Position numbers and translations under genes: made by a program | In this document: positions 42,695 through 54,417 of the stretch, one piece after another | Position numbering within the stretch: the first letter of the stretch is position 1 | Layout: the number at the start of each line of letters is the position of its first letter | The notes under the pieces: generated by a model | Seen by the model: only the letters and a program-made list of their open reading frames with translations | The model's database searches: none | Told to the model about the DNA's origin: nothing | Assembly (NCBI RefSeq): GCF_003255815.1 | Contig: NC_037673.1 | Coordinates: 156,022,937 to 156,086,936, forward strand | Source of the DNA: Theropithecus gelada | Lineage: Eukaryota; Chordata; Mammalia; Primates; Cercopithecidae | Direction of reading: 5' to 3' | DNA length: 64,000 nucleotides

Positions 42695-42945
42695 TAGAAA
42701 GAGCATGAGCTTTGGAATCAGGCGAACTTGGAATCACATCCCAGCTCCACACTTACTAGTCATGGAACTATCAGTGAGGCTTTTTTTTTTTTAAGTTTTT
42801 TTTTTTTTTGGACACTTCTCTGAGCATGAGTTCCTGCTCCTGTAAATGGAGGGAAACAATAGTTCCTGCCTCACAGGATAGCAACAGAATTTCATAACAA
42901 GGTACTGCACCCAGTAAATGTTCAATGCATATGAGTTCTCTTCCT
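42695..42945 (+). repeat. MIR with an internal T-rich insertion
   Basis: AGAGCATGAGCTTTGGAATC, ACACTTACTAGTCATGG and GTACTGCACCCAGTAAATG are MIR. A T-rich stretch at about 42781-42812 interrupts the core and may be a remnant of a minimal retroposon tail. Confidence 0.82.
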
Positions 42946-43169
42946 CCCTCAAAGATATTTGGTTTGTCCTCTGTCACTGTATTAGTTCTGTGCTGTCTCC
43001 CCTCTTCTGTGTATCTTATGAAAATTGCCACTCATTAATTGTTTAAAGCATATCAATGTCTTCTGTATTCTAATAAAGCTGGCCATTAGAAACAATCCTA
43101 AAATTACTCTTTGGTAAAGTCCTTTTCTACCTTTTCTTTTGGAAAACAATAGTTTTTCCTTTTATTCCT

Positions 43170-43790
43170 TCTGGCGTAACAGGCATCTCTCTCTGCCTCC
43201 TCCCCTCCATCCTGTTCAGCATCTACTCCCTTTCCATGGAAAGGCACCCTCCTTCCTTGGGGAAACTGTTCTTTTGCACCATGTGGTTCTGGTGGGTAAG
43301 CTGTGTCATGTGACCAAGGCTTGACCCATCATGGGATCTCATGCCTCTTGCCACAGTGATTGGCTTCATGATGGCCACATGACCTAAGTTTGGTTCATTG
43401 GTGTTCTGCCCTTGAATTTTACATCTGAGTGCTAGGAGAGAGAAATCTTTGTTTCCTTGGGAGTTGCTAATCTAGGTTGATGAAGCCTGGAGCTGCCCAT
43501 GCCATACCTCCTGCTGTGTGAATAAGCTCTGCTATGTGAGGAAGGAATGAGTCCCACGCATGGAGACAAGCAGAGATCTGAGATATGGCGTGAGATGGGA
43601 TGGGAGAAGAAGGAGAGAGGGAGAGACAACATCATCATTCGATATCCTCAGGACAGCTCTAGTCCTGGCCTTTATGGAGATGAGCCAGTAAATTCTGATT
43701 TTTCTTTAGCCTGGATTGGGTTAGGTTTCTGTTCCTGGAATTCGAAGGTCCTGAAAAATGCATCAGTTTATTTAAAGTAACTGTTACATT
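43170..43790 (-). repeat. Old interspersed repeat, family X, opposite orientation
   Basis: TGTGACCAAGGCTTGACCCA, GCCACAGTGATTGGCTTCAT, AGTTGCTAATCTAGG and, near the end, a GAGCCAGTAAATTCTG block are the reverse arrangement of the 3005 and 30470 copies. Confidence 0.5.
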
Positions 43791-45269
43791 ATAAATGAGA
43801 GTTGTGTATATGTTACAACAAAATCCCAACAGTTAGTCTAAGTTGCTAATAAGGAATGGATTCCTATATTGAACTCCTTCTAAGAGCACAGAGGTCTGAG
43901 GTTACAGAGCCCCTTCTACGTTTGTATCACTGGAACCTAGCATAGTGCTTGGCACATGGAAGCCCCCGTATGTATTTGGAGAATACAGTAAGGCACAAGA
44001 AAGAATCTGATTGGCTCAGTGGGTCATACCATCCAGCACAGGAGAGTCCTACTGGCTAGACCAGGGTTCCCACATGGGCCAACATCTTGGCTACCTATGG
44101 GTTAGGAACCTCACCCACAGTCTGGCCAGCTGTGAGTAGAGAATAATAACCTCTGGTGCAGAAAATAACCTCTTTCCCTCATGGTGCAGAAAATAACCCC
44201 ATTTGCTAAATATTTATTTAAATTTGACTGTGGGTATGACAGGCACTCTGAGTCTCACAAACGGAACAGAATAGCAGATGAGTGCTTCACTTGGCTTGTT
44301 CAGGACACGTGAGTCCTCCCATTAAATCCCTTAGTGAGGGGTTTGAAGAGCTACTGGGGGAGTTCCAGAAAAAGCTGGGCTCCTTTCTGCCAAGGGTCTC
44401 CCCTTGAACTTCTCTTCCATAGGAGAGCCGTGACCCTGACCAAGGGGGCAGTTCTGGGAAACTGTGGGAGCCTGAAGCAGAGAAGGGGCTGACTCCAAAG
44501 CAACCCGGCCAGGCCTGCTGGTGAGAAACATGCCCCTTGCTATGGTGAGGCTGGCCACAGCCTGACACCGCCTCTGCTGCGGACGAGGGCATGGGGAAGC
44601 AACAACATTCCGGTGTCAGCCAGGCTCTGGCCATGCCCCAGACCCTGTTCCCACTGTAAGCTGACACTGGCTGGGAGGGACCCCTCCTCTATGAGGGCTC
44701 CAGGGCAGAGTCTGTTCTCAGACTTGAGCAGCAGCTTGTGGATGCTACAAGAGGGTGTAAAGAAAGCAAACCAACCTCTGTAGGCCCGGTGAGGTGGGCG
44801 GGGCCCTCTGATGTGTGTTTGAGAGGTTGGCATTTGCAGTAGATTTTAATCTTGGACTTGTTGACATGGCAACAGGGTTAAATGGGAGACAGTAAAATGT
44901 ATCTGGAGGGTCTGGATCTGGGCCTGAAGGCCTGGGGGTTAGCCCAGTTCTCTCTGTAAGCTCTTTTGGGGTCAGGGGCCAGCCTTTGGTACCTGGGCCT
45001 CAGGCTCCTCAGTGGTAAATTGAAGAGGTTTGTCGGGCCACAGGCTCTTGGAGGTTCCTTCCAACCTGAGTAATCCCCACTCACCATCCAGTAATGGCTC
45101 TAAATTCATTTGCTCTGTGGAGATAACCAATTTGGAAAAGATTGGCCTCAAATTTAACTTTTTTTTAATAGGCAGTAAAGGATGGATGAGAAGTAACGTT
45201 ATTCCAAATAGAATGACAGGAATAACAATTATTACAGTAATAACAATAAAAAAAAAATGCTTTAAAAAT
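43791..45269. other. Largely unassigned interval
   Basis: No exon recognised. Direct repeat TGGTGCAGAAAATAACC at 44154-44170 and 44182-44198 (28-bp offset). The GC-richer part (44380-44830) has motif-free frames on the minus strand and no CpG island. Confidence 0.4.
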
Positions 45270-45505
45270 AGTCACTGTAAGCCAGGCACTCTATTCAAAA
45301 TTTTACATACCTTACCTTATTTATTTCTTTGCAACACTCCCCTGGGGTGGATTTCATGGTACTTGTTTTGGAGATGAAACTACTGAGGTGCAGAGAGGCT
45401 CAGTTACTTGCCCAACAGCTCACTGTTCAAAGGTAGCAGTGCTGGGATTTGAACCCAGTGTCCACTTGATTCTAAAGCGTACATTCTCACCTCTTCTGTT
45501 ATCAG
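45270..45505 (-). repeat. MIR, minus strand
   Basis: GTAAGCCAGGCACTCTATTC, CTGAGGTGCAGAGAGGCTCA and GCTGGGATTTGAACCCAGTG are reverse MIR. Confidence 0.9.
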
Positions 45506-45639
45506 GTAGGTGAGAGATGCCTTCTATTTTCTGCTGTGAAAGTGCAGACACAGAGGAGCAACGTCTGTCCACTTGCTTCTCCAGTGTTCATATGTCATAA
45601 ATCCCTCAGGGATATAGCCTTAGACTTATTTTTCCAACC

Positions 45640-45920
45640 CCATTACTGGCCACTCCCTGCCATCCCCACCAAACTCATGCTCCTTCTCCACTCATCACTT
45701 CTCCACAGGTCACAGTGGTCTGTGCCTCAGAGCCTTCATAGGTGCTGGTCCTTGTTCCTGAAACCCTAGTCTTCTCTCTTACTTCTGGAACATTCCTACT
45801 CGGCAAGGTTCAGGTGCCATCTCCCTTTTAAAAGATGCTCTTTGATTTCCAAACAGCCACAGCCCACTTTTGCTTCTGTCATAGTCTGTATCATGTCTGT
45901 AATTATTTGTTTTAGTCAAC
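45640..45920 (+). repeat. L2 3' region
   Basis: CTTCTGGAACATTCCTACTC, CAGGTGCCATCTCCC and AGATGCTCTTTGATTTCC follow L2 order. A short reverse L2-like piece (TTCAGTAAATATTCACTGAG, TTGGCACTGTGTTAGGTGC) follows at 45920-45985. Confidence 0.75.
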
Positions 45921-46046
45921 TCTCATTCAGTAAATATTCACTGAGTGACTCTTTGTGCTTGGCACTGTGTTAGGTGCTTGGGAATTTTCTCCTGTCCACT
46001 TTTCCTGTCCTCTAGACATCCAACGCACAATCAAACTCGCAGGGCT

Positions 46047-46047
46047 T

Positions 46048-46080
<33 letters not shown>
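46047..46080. repeat. T-rich tract
   Basis: A TTTTC-type run then about 18 Ts; possibly the tail of a minus-strand retroposon whose body is not recognisable. Confidence 0.7.
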
Positions 46081-46094
46081 AATAACAGAGATGT

Positions 46095-46345
46095 GCCTTA
46101 TTTCCCCCGAATCCCAGGTAATTGACAAAGCCTAATACATAGAAAATGCTCAATAGCCACTTGATGAGCGGATCCATGACCCAGTACTTATCTTACCTTT
46201 GAATAATTGCCTGTTTCTTCTCTCCATCCTTTACTAGATTCTTAGACTCTTGTGGCCAGGGGTGGGGACTTATTTTGCTTTTGTCCCCATTGCTTAGCAC
46301 AGAGAAGTAATTTAATATGGTTTGTTGAATGAACGATTTGTGAGA
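46095..46345 (+). repeat. L2 3' end
   Basis: TTGTCCCCATTGCTTAGCAC, AGAGAAGTAATTTAATATGG and TTTGTTGAATGAACG end the element. Confidence 0.75.
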
Positions 46346-46353
46346 AATGTGAG

Positions 46354-46463
46354 TTCTGGGAGTGGATATGCTAATTCTACAGGCATATGCTAATTCTGGG
46401 AGTGGATATGTTCTGGGTTCTGGGAGTGGATACGGTAATTCTACAAGCTAATTCTACAAGCAT
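46354..46463. repeat. Local shuffled repeat cluster
   Basis: TTCTGGGAGTGGATA occurs at 46354, 46394 and 46418, interleaved with TAATTCTACA units at 46372, 46436 and 46449. The order is not a simple tandem array. Confidence 0.9.
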
Positions 46464-47225
46464 GTGACCCAGTGTGTATCCAGTGCCAATCATTGCTTGG
46501 GTGGGCGCCATGAAAAGCAAATACCATGCAGATCTCACACCCTCAGGATCCCGAGTGTATGGTGACCAGGTGTATGCACACAAAGTTACAAGAGAAAGAT
46601 TCAGCAGGGGAAAAGCCCAGTTGCCAACCAGACAGTCACGCTGTCCAGAATCTCTACTGGTCCCTGGCCCTGTCCTCAGCCACCTGTGGCTCTAATTCCG
46701 ATGACTTCCTTCCCTTAGAGGGCTCCTTGTTTCTGGAGAGAAATGAACATCACCTGTGAAAGAGGCTTGCCGAGATTATTGCTCCATCTAATTGAATGTG
46801 AATTAAAGTAGAAAGAAGGATTGGCATTCTTACTGTGCCCAGAATCATTGAACTTATGACTGAAAGATGCCACAACTGGTCATTTGGCCTTGTTCTCATC
46901 TTCTGTCTGCAGAAACCATTGTAGTGGGCCAGCCCTAGAATTCTCTTGTGGGACAAGACTGCCTTGAAATCCTGAGGGCAAAGTTGGTAGGAGACAAAGT
47001 GATAACAAGAGAAATAATTTTATTATTTTTTTTTGCATAACATAGCTTGGATGAGGGGGGTTCAAGAAAGACAAGAAATAGAGGTAGAGAGGATCTAGCA
47101 GAGAGAAACTAGAACTTGAAGTCTGCATTGGTAAACTTTTTAAGAACAGGGTTTTCTAACTTTTTATTGTACTTTTTTTGTGTATGAGTTCTATAAACCT
47201 TTTTCTCTCTTTTTCAAAGACTGCT
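46464..47225. other. Unassigned interval
   Basis: No gene or named repeat recognised. Confidence 0.35.
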
Positions 47226-47275
47226 ACACACACACACACACACACAAACACACACGCACACACAAACACACACAC
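47226..47275. repeat. (CA)n microsatellite
   Basis: CA repeat with AAAC and CG interruptions. A (GTTT)n stretch lies at 47345-47374. Confidence 0.92.
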
Positions 47276-48174
47276 TACCTTGAGTAAGTGGGTTTTGTTT
47301 GGGAGGGGTAGAACAGAGAGAAGTTGAAGAAAGTTGCTGAGTTTTTTTTGTTTGTTTGTTTGTTGTTTGTTTTTTATTGGTAAAGACAGCCCACAGAGGA
47401 TGGTGAGACCATCGATAAACTAAAACAAAATAACTCACTGGAAACAAGTGAAATAAGGCAAGAGATAATAGGAATTCTCCAGAAGGGTGAGGGTCGTTTA
47501 TCATGTGTAGGTTGGGGTCTAAAGCCATATTTTTATTTGACTCTCAAAGAACAAAGGCACTCACCAGACTTCTTTGGTAGTAAATAACAGAAATTGATAG
47601 GCTAAAAAGCCAACAAAGGGTTCTATTGGGAGGATTCTGGGTGGCACGTAGAACTGAAGGGGAATTTGAACAGTCAGGTCCCAATAAGCAGGAACAGTAG
47701 ACCCCACTTCAGGGCAACCCCATGGGGATGAATTGGCCCAGGGGTTTGCCATGCTAAGAAGGCTTCCACCAAGTTCAAATCTTAGGAAGAGAAGTTCGAT
47801 GGCCTGAGTCTGGGTTACATCCCCACCCTCCTTGGCTGGGGTAGCATGGAGTAAGGGTGTCGAGATTGACCGGCCATCTTCTCAGGACCATATAGAAGAA
47901 TAAGAGGAGACTTGACTGAGGAAGGAAAGGGGCTACTTTTGCCAAAACTCAGAGGAAGGGATGCCAGGCAAGCAGAATTAGCAAATGCCCATGCTTATGG
48001 TGTACCTCAGCTGTAAGATGTTGCTGCTGACACACAAGAGTGGAGCAGGTGAAATGACTACCCACCTCTACAATTAATTTCACAATAGGTCTACGGTTAG
48101 AACTGAGCAGTGCTGTGGTGTGTCGCTAACAGACGAAGGAGCAAGGAGAAGGGCTGAGAGTCCAATCCTTTATT

Positions 48175-48420
48175 TTCCAGTGCTAGGCCCTTTCCCATAC
48201 ACCAAGCTACTGCCCTGGCACCCCCATACCTCCACGCCTTTGCTTGAGCTCTCTCTACCTGAAATTCCCTCTTCTTTCTTCGTTACCTCTTGATTTTGTT
48301 CTTTAGAACTCAAGAGTATCACCTGAAAGAAATCGTTTCTAATCTTGCCCTTCTCCGTGGGTTAGGAGTCTATCCTCTATGTAGACTCGTATTTTATTTC
48401 ATCATTAAAAGATGTATTGT
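48175..48420 (+). repeat. L2, degraded
   Basis: TACCTCCACGCCTTTGCTTG, CTACCTGAAATTCCCTCTTC and a downstream TATTTTATTTCATC block fit forward L2. Confidence 0.65.
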
Positions 48421-48561
48421 TTGTAAAAATAGTTAACATAAACACACAGTAAAAAGTTCAAGCACACAAATTGATATAAATGGAAAAGTTGGGCGTTCCT
48501 TTGCCTCTGACCCCAGTTTGCCCCTCAGAGGCCACCACTGTTTCCTGTGTCTCCTTCCAGA

Positions 48562-48617
48562 ACACACACACACATGCGCACACACGCATGTGCGCACGTG
48601 CGTGCACACACACACAC
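48562..48617. repeat. 56-bp strict alternating purine-pyrimidine tract (Z-DNA prone)
   Basis: Every base from 48562 to 48617 alternates purine and pyrimidine, mixing CA/TG with GC steps (CATGCGCACACACGCATG, TGCGCACGTGCGTG). Adjacent CA-rich sequence extends it less strictly to about 48634. Confidence 0.95.
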
Positions 48618-49112
48618 CCCTGCACACACCCCCACTGTAAAGGGACTACGTCCCCAGACTCCGAGCCCTCTGAGGACAGGGCCTCCTTGTTTGCCTCCAG
48701 GGCCCTGTTGACTAGGGCAGCCTGACTCCCTGCACAAATTCAGCAACTGACTGCTAAAAGCCATGCTCTTGCACAAGGAGAAGTGGGAGGGAAGGGGATG
48801 GATTCTGTCTGAGATCACTGGGTGCCACGCTCTATGATCTATGAGTTGCTTTTAATTTCCTGTGCTCAGCCGCCAGCAGCCTGATGAAATGAAGCAGATA
48901 GCAGGGCTTCAGATCTAGCCCTGCCTGGGCCAGGGCTTGTCTGCTTGCTGCAAGGTTATAATCCCCAGACTCTGAAGAGAGAAGAGCTATGTGCACTGTA
49001 CCCCCACAGCCACCCCCCACCCCACCCTGTTGCTGCAGCCTCCTGGGCCAGGGAATAGGCAGAAATGAAGCTGCTTGATGTTGCCTGTGGTTCCTAGGGC
49101 AGTGGTTCTGAG

Positions 49113-49325
49113 TCTGCCATTTAGGCTTTGGGCTCAGAGAGATGGCTTGGATCCTGGTTCTGTTGCCTCCTTGCTGTATGCCTTTAAGGCAAGTTGCCCT
49201 AATTCTCTGAGGCTCAGTTTTCTCAATTGTAAATGACGACTGTAAGTAGAACCTACTTCATGGTGTTCTTATGAGGATTCAGAGGGAATGAATTCAGTGT
49301 CTGAGCAGAGGTGCCTGGAACCTAA
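49113..49325 (+). repeat. MIR
   Basis: TGGCTTGGATCCTGGTTCTG, AGGCTCAGTTTTCTCAATTG and CTTATGAGGATTCAGAGGG are MIR. Confidence 0.87.
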
Positions 49326-49574
49326 CTCCTGCTGAATTGGTGGCAGGCGTCCTGGTTGTCTGTGTTTGCCATGGGGTCACCAGGATCAGCTCTCAGCAAA
49401 ATGGCCCAGTTGGTGACTTTTGTCTTCTATCTTCTTTCCTTTTAGCACTCCTTTTGCCTTCCAGGTACTGACTGGTCTTACTTCTCCTCATCTCTTCTGG
49501 TGTGGACAACAATAACTCCTCTCCTACTGCTTCTACTATGACGCCCACCACCACGCCTTCCACCACTTCCATGT

Positions 49575-49700
49575 TGACTGTGCCAGGCCTTGTACCCTTA
49601 ACGTGGACTGTATCAGCTAATCTTTACAGTCACCATTATTCCCACTTCACAGCTGAGAAAACAGAGTCACAGAGAGTTGAGGTGTTTTCCCCAGATTTAT
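49575..49700 (-). repeat. MIR, minus strand
   Basis: TGTGCCAGGCCTTGTACCC, TTCACAGCTGAGAAAACAGA and the following CACAGAGAGTTGAGG are reverse MIR. Confidence 0.8.
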
Positions 49701-50307
49701 AGAGTGAATAATTAAAATGAGCAGCCTGATGGTCCTTTATACTGTGTGATAGAGACTTGATGGATTATCTCTATCACCAAGTTTGCATTTTCAAAATGCT
49801 CTTCAAAAAGAGGCCAGAGCCTAGTCCAAAGAAATGAATTGATAATAGCAAGTAAATCTTTCTCAACAGGCTTAGGAAAGAGAAGATTTTGTTGAGGGAC
49901 ATGGGATACCTTCATACGACCCTTAAAAAATGAAACCAAGGCCACTGCTGGCTGCATCTGAAATTTAGATCAGTCTTGAATGTGTGTATGAGAGAACAGT
50001 ACAAAATTCCTTGCTGCATTTCACGAAACAGGTAGCAGAATGGAAATTCCTGGGAATTATACTTCTTGATGCATGAGATTGTTTAACAAACAGAAACTCT
50101 CCCCTAGACTTTCGGTTTAAAGAAAATCAAAGACCTTCCCTCAACTCAATGAAGTATTAATAACATGCGGAGTCCTGAGCCTTTGTACTGAGCAGCTGCA
50201 GGGCTTCCCACCACCTGCAGGTGTTGCTGGCGGCTACTGGCCCATTTGCTGCTTGGCGGGTGATGGGAAGAGGAGAAGGCCTGAGTCAAGACAGTAGGGC
50301 CCCTCAC
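49701..50307. other. Unassigned interval
   Basis: No gene or named repeat recognised. Confidence 0.35.
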
Positions 50308-50620
50308 TTTTTTTTTTTTTTTTTTTTTTAGAATCAAGGTCTTACTCTGTTGCCCAGGCTGAAGTGCAATGGTGCAATCATATGCAATCATAGCTCACCG
50401 CAACCTCGAACTCCTGGGTTCCAGCAATCCTTCTGTGTTGGCCTCCTGAGTAGCTGGGACTACAGGTGCATGCCACCATGCTCAGCTAATTTAAAAAATT
50501 TAGTAGAGATGAGGTCTCACTATGTTGCCTAGGCTGTTCTCAAACTCCTGGGGTCAAGCAATCCCCCTGCTTCAGCCTGCCAAAGTGCTGGGATTATAGG
50601 CATGAGTCACTCCACTCGGC
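50308..50620 (-). mobile_element. AluJ-like element
   Basis: Long poly(T) then a reverse Alu with J-type wording (CTCACTATGTTGCCTAGGCT, AATTTAAAAAATTTAGTAGA). Near-identical flanks TAGGGCCCC and TAGGGGCCCC (about 50295 and 50621) mark an aged target-site duplication. A 10-bp internal tandem (TGCAATCATA) lies near 50373-50392. Confidence 0.9.
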
Positions 50621-50852
50621 TAGGGGCCCCATTATGACACATTCTTTAGCTCTAGGGACTCTTTAGGGATAATCAACTCTGTTCTTTTTGCAGAGAGGGT
50701 GCCCAGGAGTGGGAAGTGACCAGGTTTAGGTTCCCCATCCATAGTCAGTGGCCTGGCTTGCCCAGAACTTGGTGAAGAAGTGTCTTTGGTGGAAATAGTC
50801 AGAGTGCTGGATGTTTTTACAGCTTATGCTGCTGTTAATTGAGATCGTTGAG

Positions 50853-50927
50853 CTTCCTTCCCCTCCCCTTCCCTCTCCCTGTCTCTTCTTTTTCTCTCCT
50901 TTTTATCTCTTCCCTCCTCCCCTTCCC
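50853..50927 (+). repeat. Polypyrimidine tract
   Basis: About 75 bases of C/T with two purine interruptions (G at 50881, A at 50905). Confidence 0.9.
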
Positions 50928-51084
50928 ATTTGGTCTTCACAGCAACCAGGTGAGTCTCCAACACTTTAACGATGAGTAGCAGAGGCTTGGAGGACATAAT
51001 ATGCCTGAATCACATCAGAGTGGTTGACAGAGGAGGAACTAAGGCACCACCAAACATGTCCCTCTTGGATGCTCCACTGCCTTA

Positions 51085-51275
51085 GTGGGGTAGTCTTGGC
51101 TCTGTTACTGATTTACCAAGTCCTGGAGCAATTAAATTATTTTGTTTCTCTATACCTCTGCTTCCTTGTCTGTAAATAAGTCAGTAACAATAGCTACCTC
51201 ACAGGGTAGTCATTAAAGTGTATAAAGTGTTTATCAGAGTACTTGGTACTTACCAAGTAGTTAATAAAGGTCACC
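51085..51275 (+). repeat. MIR
   Basis: TCTTGGCTCTGTTACTGATT, CTGCTTCCTTGTCTGTAAAT and ACCTCACAGGGTAGTCATTA are MIR. Confidence 0.85.
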
Positions 51276-52221
51276 TTTATGGTTTTTGTCCTGACAACCC
51301 TAAACATTGTCATTATGTAGATTGTGTGCCCTCTAACTAATGTTATATGTTGGACTTGAACTTGTCTTGTGCTTTGCAGTGTAAAAGATTTGTTTTGCAA
51401 TGCAAATTTAAAAGCAATCAATTTTTCACTTGTTGACGATGTTAATACTTAGTGCTGGTGTGTGTGTGGTAATGTGAGAGATAGGTACTTTCACTGGGGC
51501 TGCTGCATTCAAACAGTGCCAGCCAAGGGCACCATCACTTGCCCTAGTATTGTATAAAAAGATGGGCCTGGCCCTCATGCCCCACTCAGGGATAGAACTC
51601 ATTGTCAGCTTTGGGAAGCTGACCAAAGTGCCAACTTCGGTGTTGTGCATTAGATGCTCTCAAATGTTCAACTTGAGGCAAAGCAGGATAAGCAAAGCCC
51701 CAGTGTCTAAAGATGATAAAAAAGTCACCTGAAGGGATTTAGACAAAGCAGTAAGCATTCTTCAGGGAGTGGCAGTAAAATAGGGGAAGGAAATTGAAGA
51801 TGCCACCTACTGGTGTGGTCCAGTGGAGAGGGAGAGGTTCAGACTATTACTAGTTGAATATTAAATAGAAGAGTGATCGGTGAAAAATGGAAACCTTGAA
51901 AGCAACCTGCCAACCCTTTGTAGGTGACTCACAGACTTCCCAGACTTACCTACCCTCTTGATTCCATCCAGCCCATTAAGCTTATTGCTTCCCACTCATC
52001 TACTGAACCCATTTCATTCGTTCCATGAGGATGATAAGCACACCTTCCTCACAGGGCAGCTATGTGCAACCAAACAGAGACCTCTCCTCAAAGGATTAGC
52101 ACATACTCAAAAAAAGGCAGCTCTTCTTTTGGGCCTTCTCAGACCAGATTCCTTTGATATTCCTTTGATACTGACTAGGAGACAAGAGGACTGTCTTCAT
52201 TTGCTCATTAGTCAGCTGTCC
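51276..52221. other. Unassigned interval
   Basis: No gene recognised. A short tandem ATTCCTTTGATA occurs twice near 52149-52171. Confidence 0.35.
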
Positions 52222-52410
52222 TCATTAGCTCTGTAGTCCTGGATAAGGCACTTAGGACCTTTGAGCCTCAGTTTTGCCATCCATGTGTGAAATGTGAATA
52301 ATAATGGTACCTGCCTCATAAGGTTGTTCTGAGTATTCATTGGGATGGTACATAAGGCACTTGGCATGATGTCTGTCTCAGAAGAAGTGGTCTGGAAGTT
52401 ACCGTTATAA
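52222..52410 (+). repeat. MIR
   Basis: GCTCTGTAGTCCTGGATAAG, GAGCCTCAGTTTTGCCATCC and CCTGCCTCATAAGGTTGTTC are MIR. Confidence 0.9.
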
Positions 52411-53220
52411 TTTTTACATAACAATATTATAATTATTACATAATTGCCTCTCTGAGAGGCAGCTGGCTTCCACTAACCTACATCCCTGGTGTTACCCACT
52501 GATTTGATTTCCACAGTTTGCCCACCTCTGAGATGAGGAATAGACTCCAATACCCTCCATCTAGCAAGAAAAATGATGATGGGCACACTGGGAGCATTTC
52601 CTTTTGCACTTGCCTTGTCTTGTTGCTATTTTAGAGCTGTGTGCTGCATGCCATTTGCAGATAAGGCCATTGCCACAACAAGATTGGGACACCAGGCACA
52701 GGGTGCCTGGCTCTAGGTTCTCCACCTCATTGTTGACTTTGGCATGGAAATTTTAGAGGAGGGCTGCCATGGTCGCATTCTTCAGCACAGCAAAGAGAAA
52801 ACAGTGCGACTCTTGCCAATTTCCTTGAGCTCCAAGGGAAAGAAACAGAAACAAGGAACATGAGTAACAACACTAAAATGAGTTTGGAAGTGTGTTGGAA
52901 TGAGCTGAAAGCCTTTGGGGCATGCTTCAGGAACAATTAGCTGTTCCTATTTGGCTGCCCAGGATTTTTTATTAGACTGGGCGTAGCACATTAGGGAAGG
53001 GAGGTAGAATCTCACTGGTGGAGGTGATAGGGCACTTGCGGAGAGGGGATAGATTGTGGAAAGACTAGAAAGAAAAGGTCGTGATGTCTACGGTAGACTC
53101 CGAAAGTCTTCTTGTGTAGTGGGAAATGTACCCGTCTCTCCACTTCCCAATTCAAACTTCAATGATGTCTGCATTTATCTCCAGTGCTTTGGGAATTGGG
53201 TTTTTTGGAGGGATGTGGAG
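52411..53220. other. Unassigned interval
   Basis: No gene or named repeat recognised. Confidence 0.35.
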
Positions 53221-53247
53221 GAGTGCTGAATTTTACATTCAGCACTC
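53221..53247. repeat. Perfect hairpin, 11-bp stem and 5-nt loop
   Basis: GAGTGCTGAAT, loop TTTAC, ATTCAGCACTC. No repeat family explains it. Confidence 0.93.
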
Positions 53248-53634
53248 AAGGTTGGCATGAAGCATGAGCAGAGGCGGCAAGTGGGGACCTGCACTTATTC
53301 ATCACCATTGTATAAACATGCACTGACCTGCTTACTTTTACAGACCTCACCTTCCACCTGACATAAAAGCCTGTTGTATGGAGAATACCCTAGTTACTGT
53401 ATTCGTGTACATTTGTAGGAAACACTGGTTAGCATAAACCTCTCCTACCCCCACCCTTTCCCCCTGGCAAGAGAAGCCAATATTGCATAACTAAAGACAA
53501 ATGGAAGGGAGATTATGTGGGGTCTTTCCAAATCGGGAGGAGGAGAGAGAAAAAGTTCCTTAAGGTGAGAGAAGCAGAAGAAGCTGTTGATACCTCAAGA
53601 CTGGTGTTCTTTTTTATCCACTGCTGCTTTAAAA

Positions 53635-53965
53635 AAATGCCCTGGCTTAAAACAACAGCATTTATTTTGCTCACGAATTGGAAGTTTGGCCAGGATGCTG
53701 CAGGAACAGCATGTCTCTCTCTCCACTCGGCTGGGGTGGCTGGAAGGCCGGGGCTGGACTCCTCTCATGGTTTGCTCACTCACATGCCTGGCAATTCATG
53801 CTGGCTGTCAGAGCCGGGGCCCTTGCTGGGGATGCCAGCCAGAACACCTACACCTCTCGGTGGGGCCCGGGCTTCCTCCTCACTGTGTGGCGGCCAGGTT
53901 CCAAAGGTGGGGGTCTTGGGAGAGAACTAGGCAGAAGCTCCATCACCCTTTCTGACTTAGCCTGA
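53635..53965 (+). repeat. Old interspersed repeat, family Z (unresolved)
   Basis: AACAACAGCATTTATTTTGC, TCACTCACATGCCTGGCAAT and GGCGGCCAGGTTCCAAAG resemble a common old repeat; a related segment lies at 61930-62290. Overlapping frames here are repeat-derived. Confidence 0.45.
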
Positions 53966-54016
53966 GAAGCCAGGCAGTATCATTTTGACTGCATTCTATT
54001 CGCTAGAAGTGAGTCC

Positions 54017-54417
54017 CCAAGGGCATTCGTTTGCTGGGCTGCCATAACAAAGCACCGCAGAGTAGGTGGCTTGGACAACAGAAATTTGTTTTCTGTTCTG
54101 GAGGCCAGAAGTCTGAGATCAAGGTGTTGGAAGGGTTGTTTTTTTCTGAGGCTGCTCTCCTTGGCTTGTGGATGGTCTTCTTCTCCCTGCGTCTTCACGT
54201 GGGCTTCCTTCTAAGTGTGTGTCTGTGTCCTAATCTCCTCTTCTTACACGAGGACAGCAGTTAAATTGGATTAGGGCCCCACCCTGATGGCCTTATTTTA
54301 ACTTAATCACCTCTTGAAAGGCCCTGTCTCTGAATACAGTCACATTCTGAAGGTACTGGGGGTTTCAATATGGGGATCTGAGAGGAGAGGAAGGACACAG
54401 TTTAGCCCATCACACCA
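54017..54417 (-). mobile_element. MLT1-like MaLR LTR, minus strand
   Basis: GTTTGCTGGGCTGCCATAAC, GGTGGCTTGGACAACAGAAA, CTGTGTCCTAATCTCCTCTT, GGATTAGGGCCCCACCCTGA and TTTAGCCCATCACACC form the reversed MaLR LTR order. Confidence 0.72.

Noticed and set aside
44287..45087. GC-richer block with several minus-strand frames as a possible CpG island or exon
   Set aside because: CpG density is low, frames have no known motifs, and splice signals are not convincing.
53517..53965. Overlapping long frames suggesting an exon
   Set aside because: The sequence has the wording of an old interspersed repeat, frames overlap on several phases, and no splice context or domain is visible.
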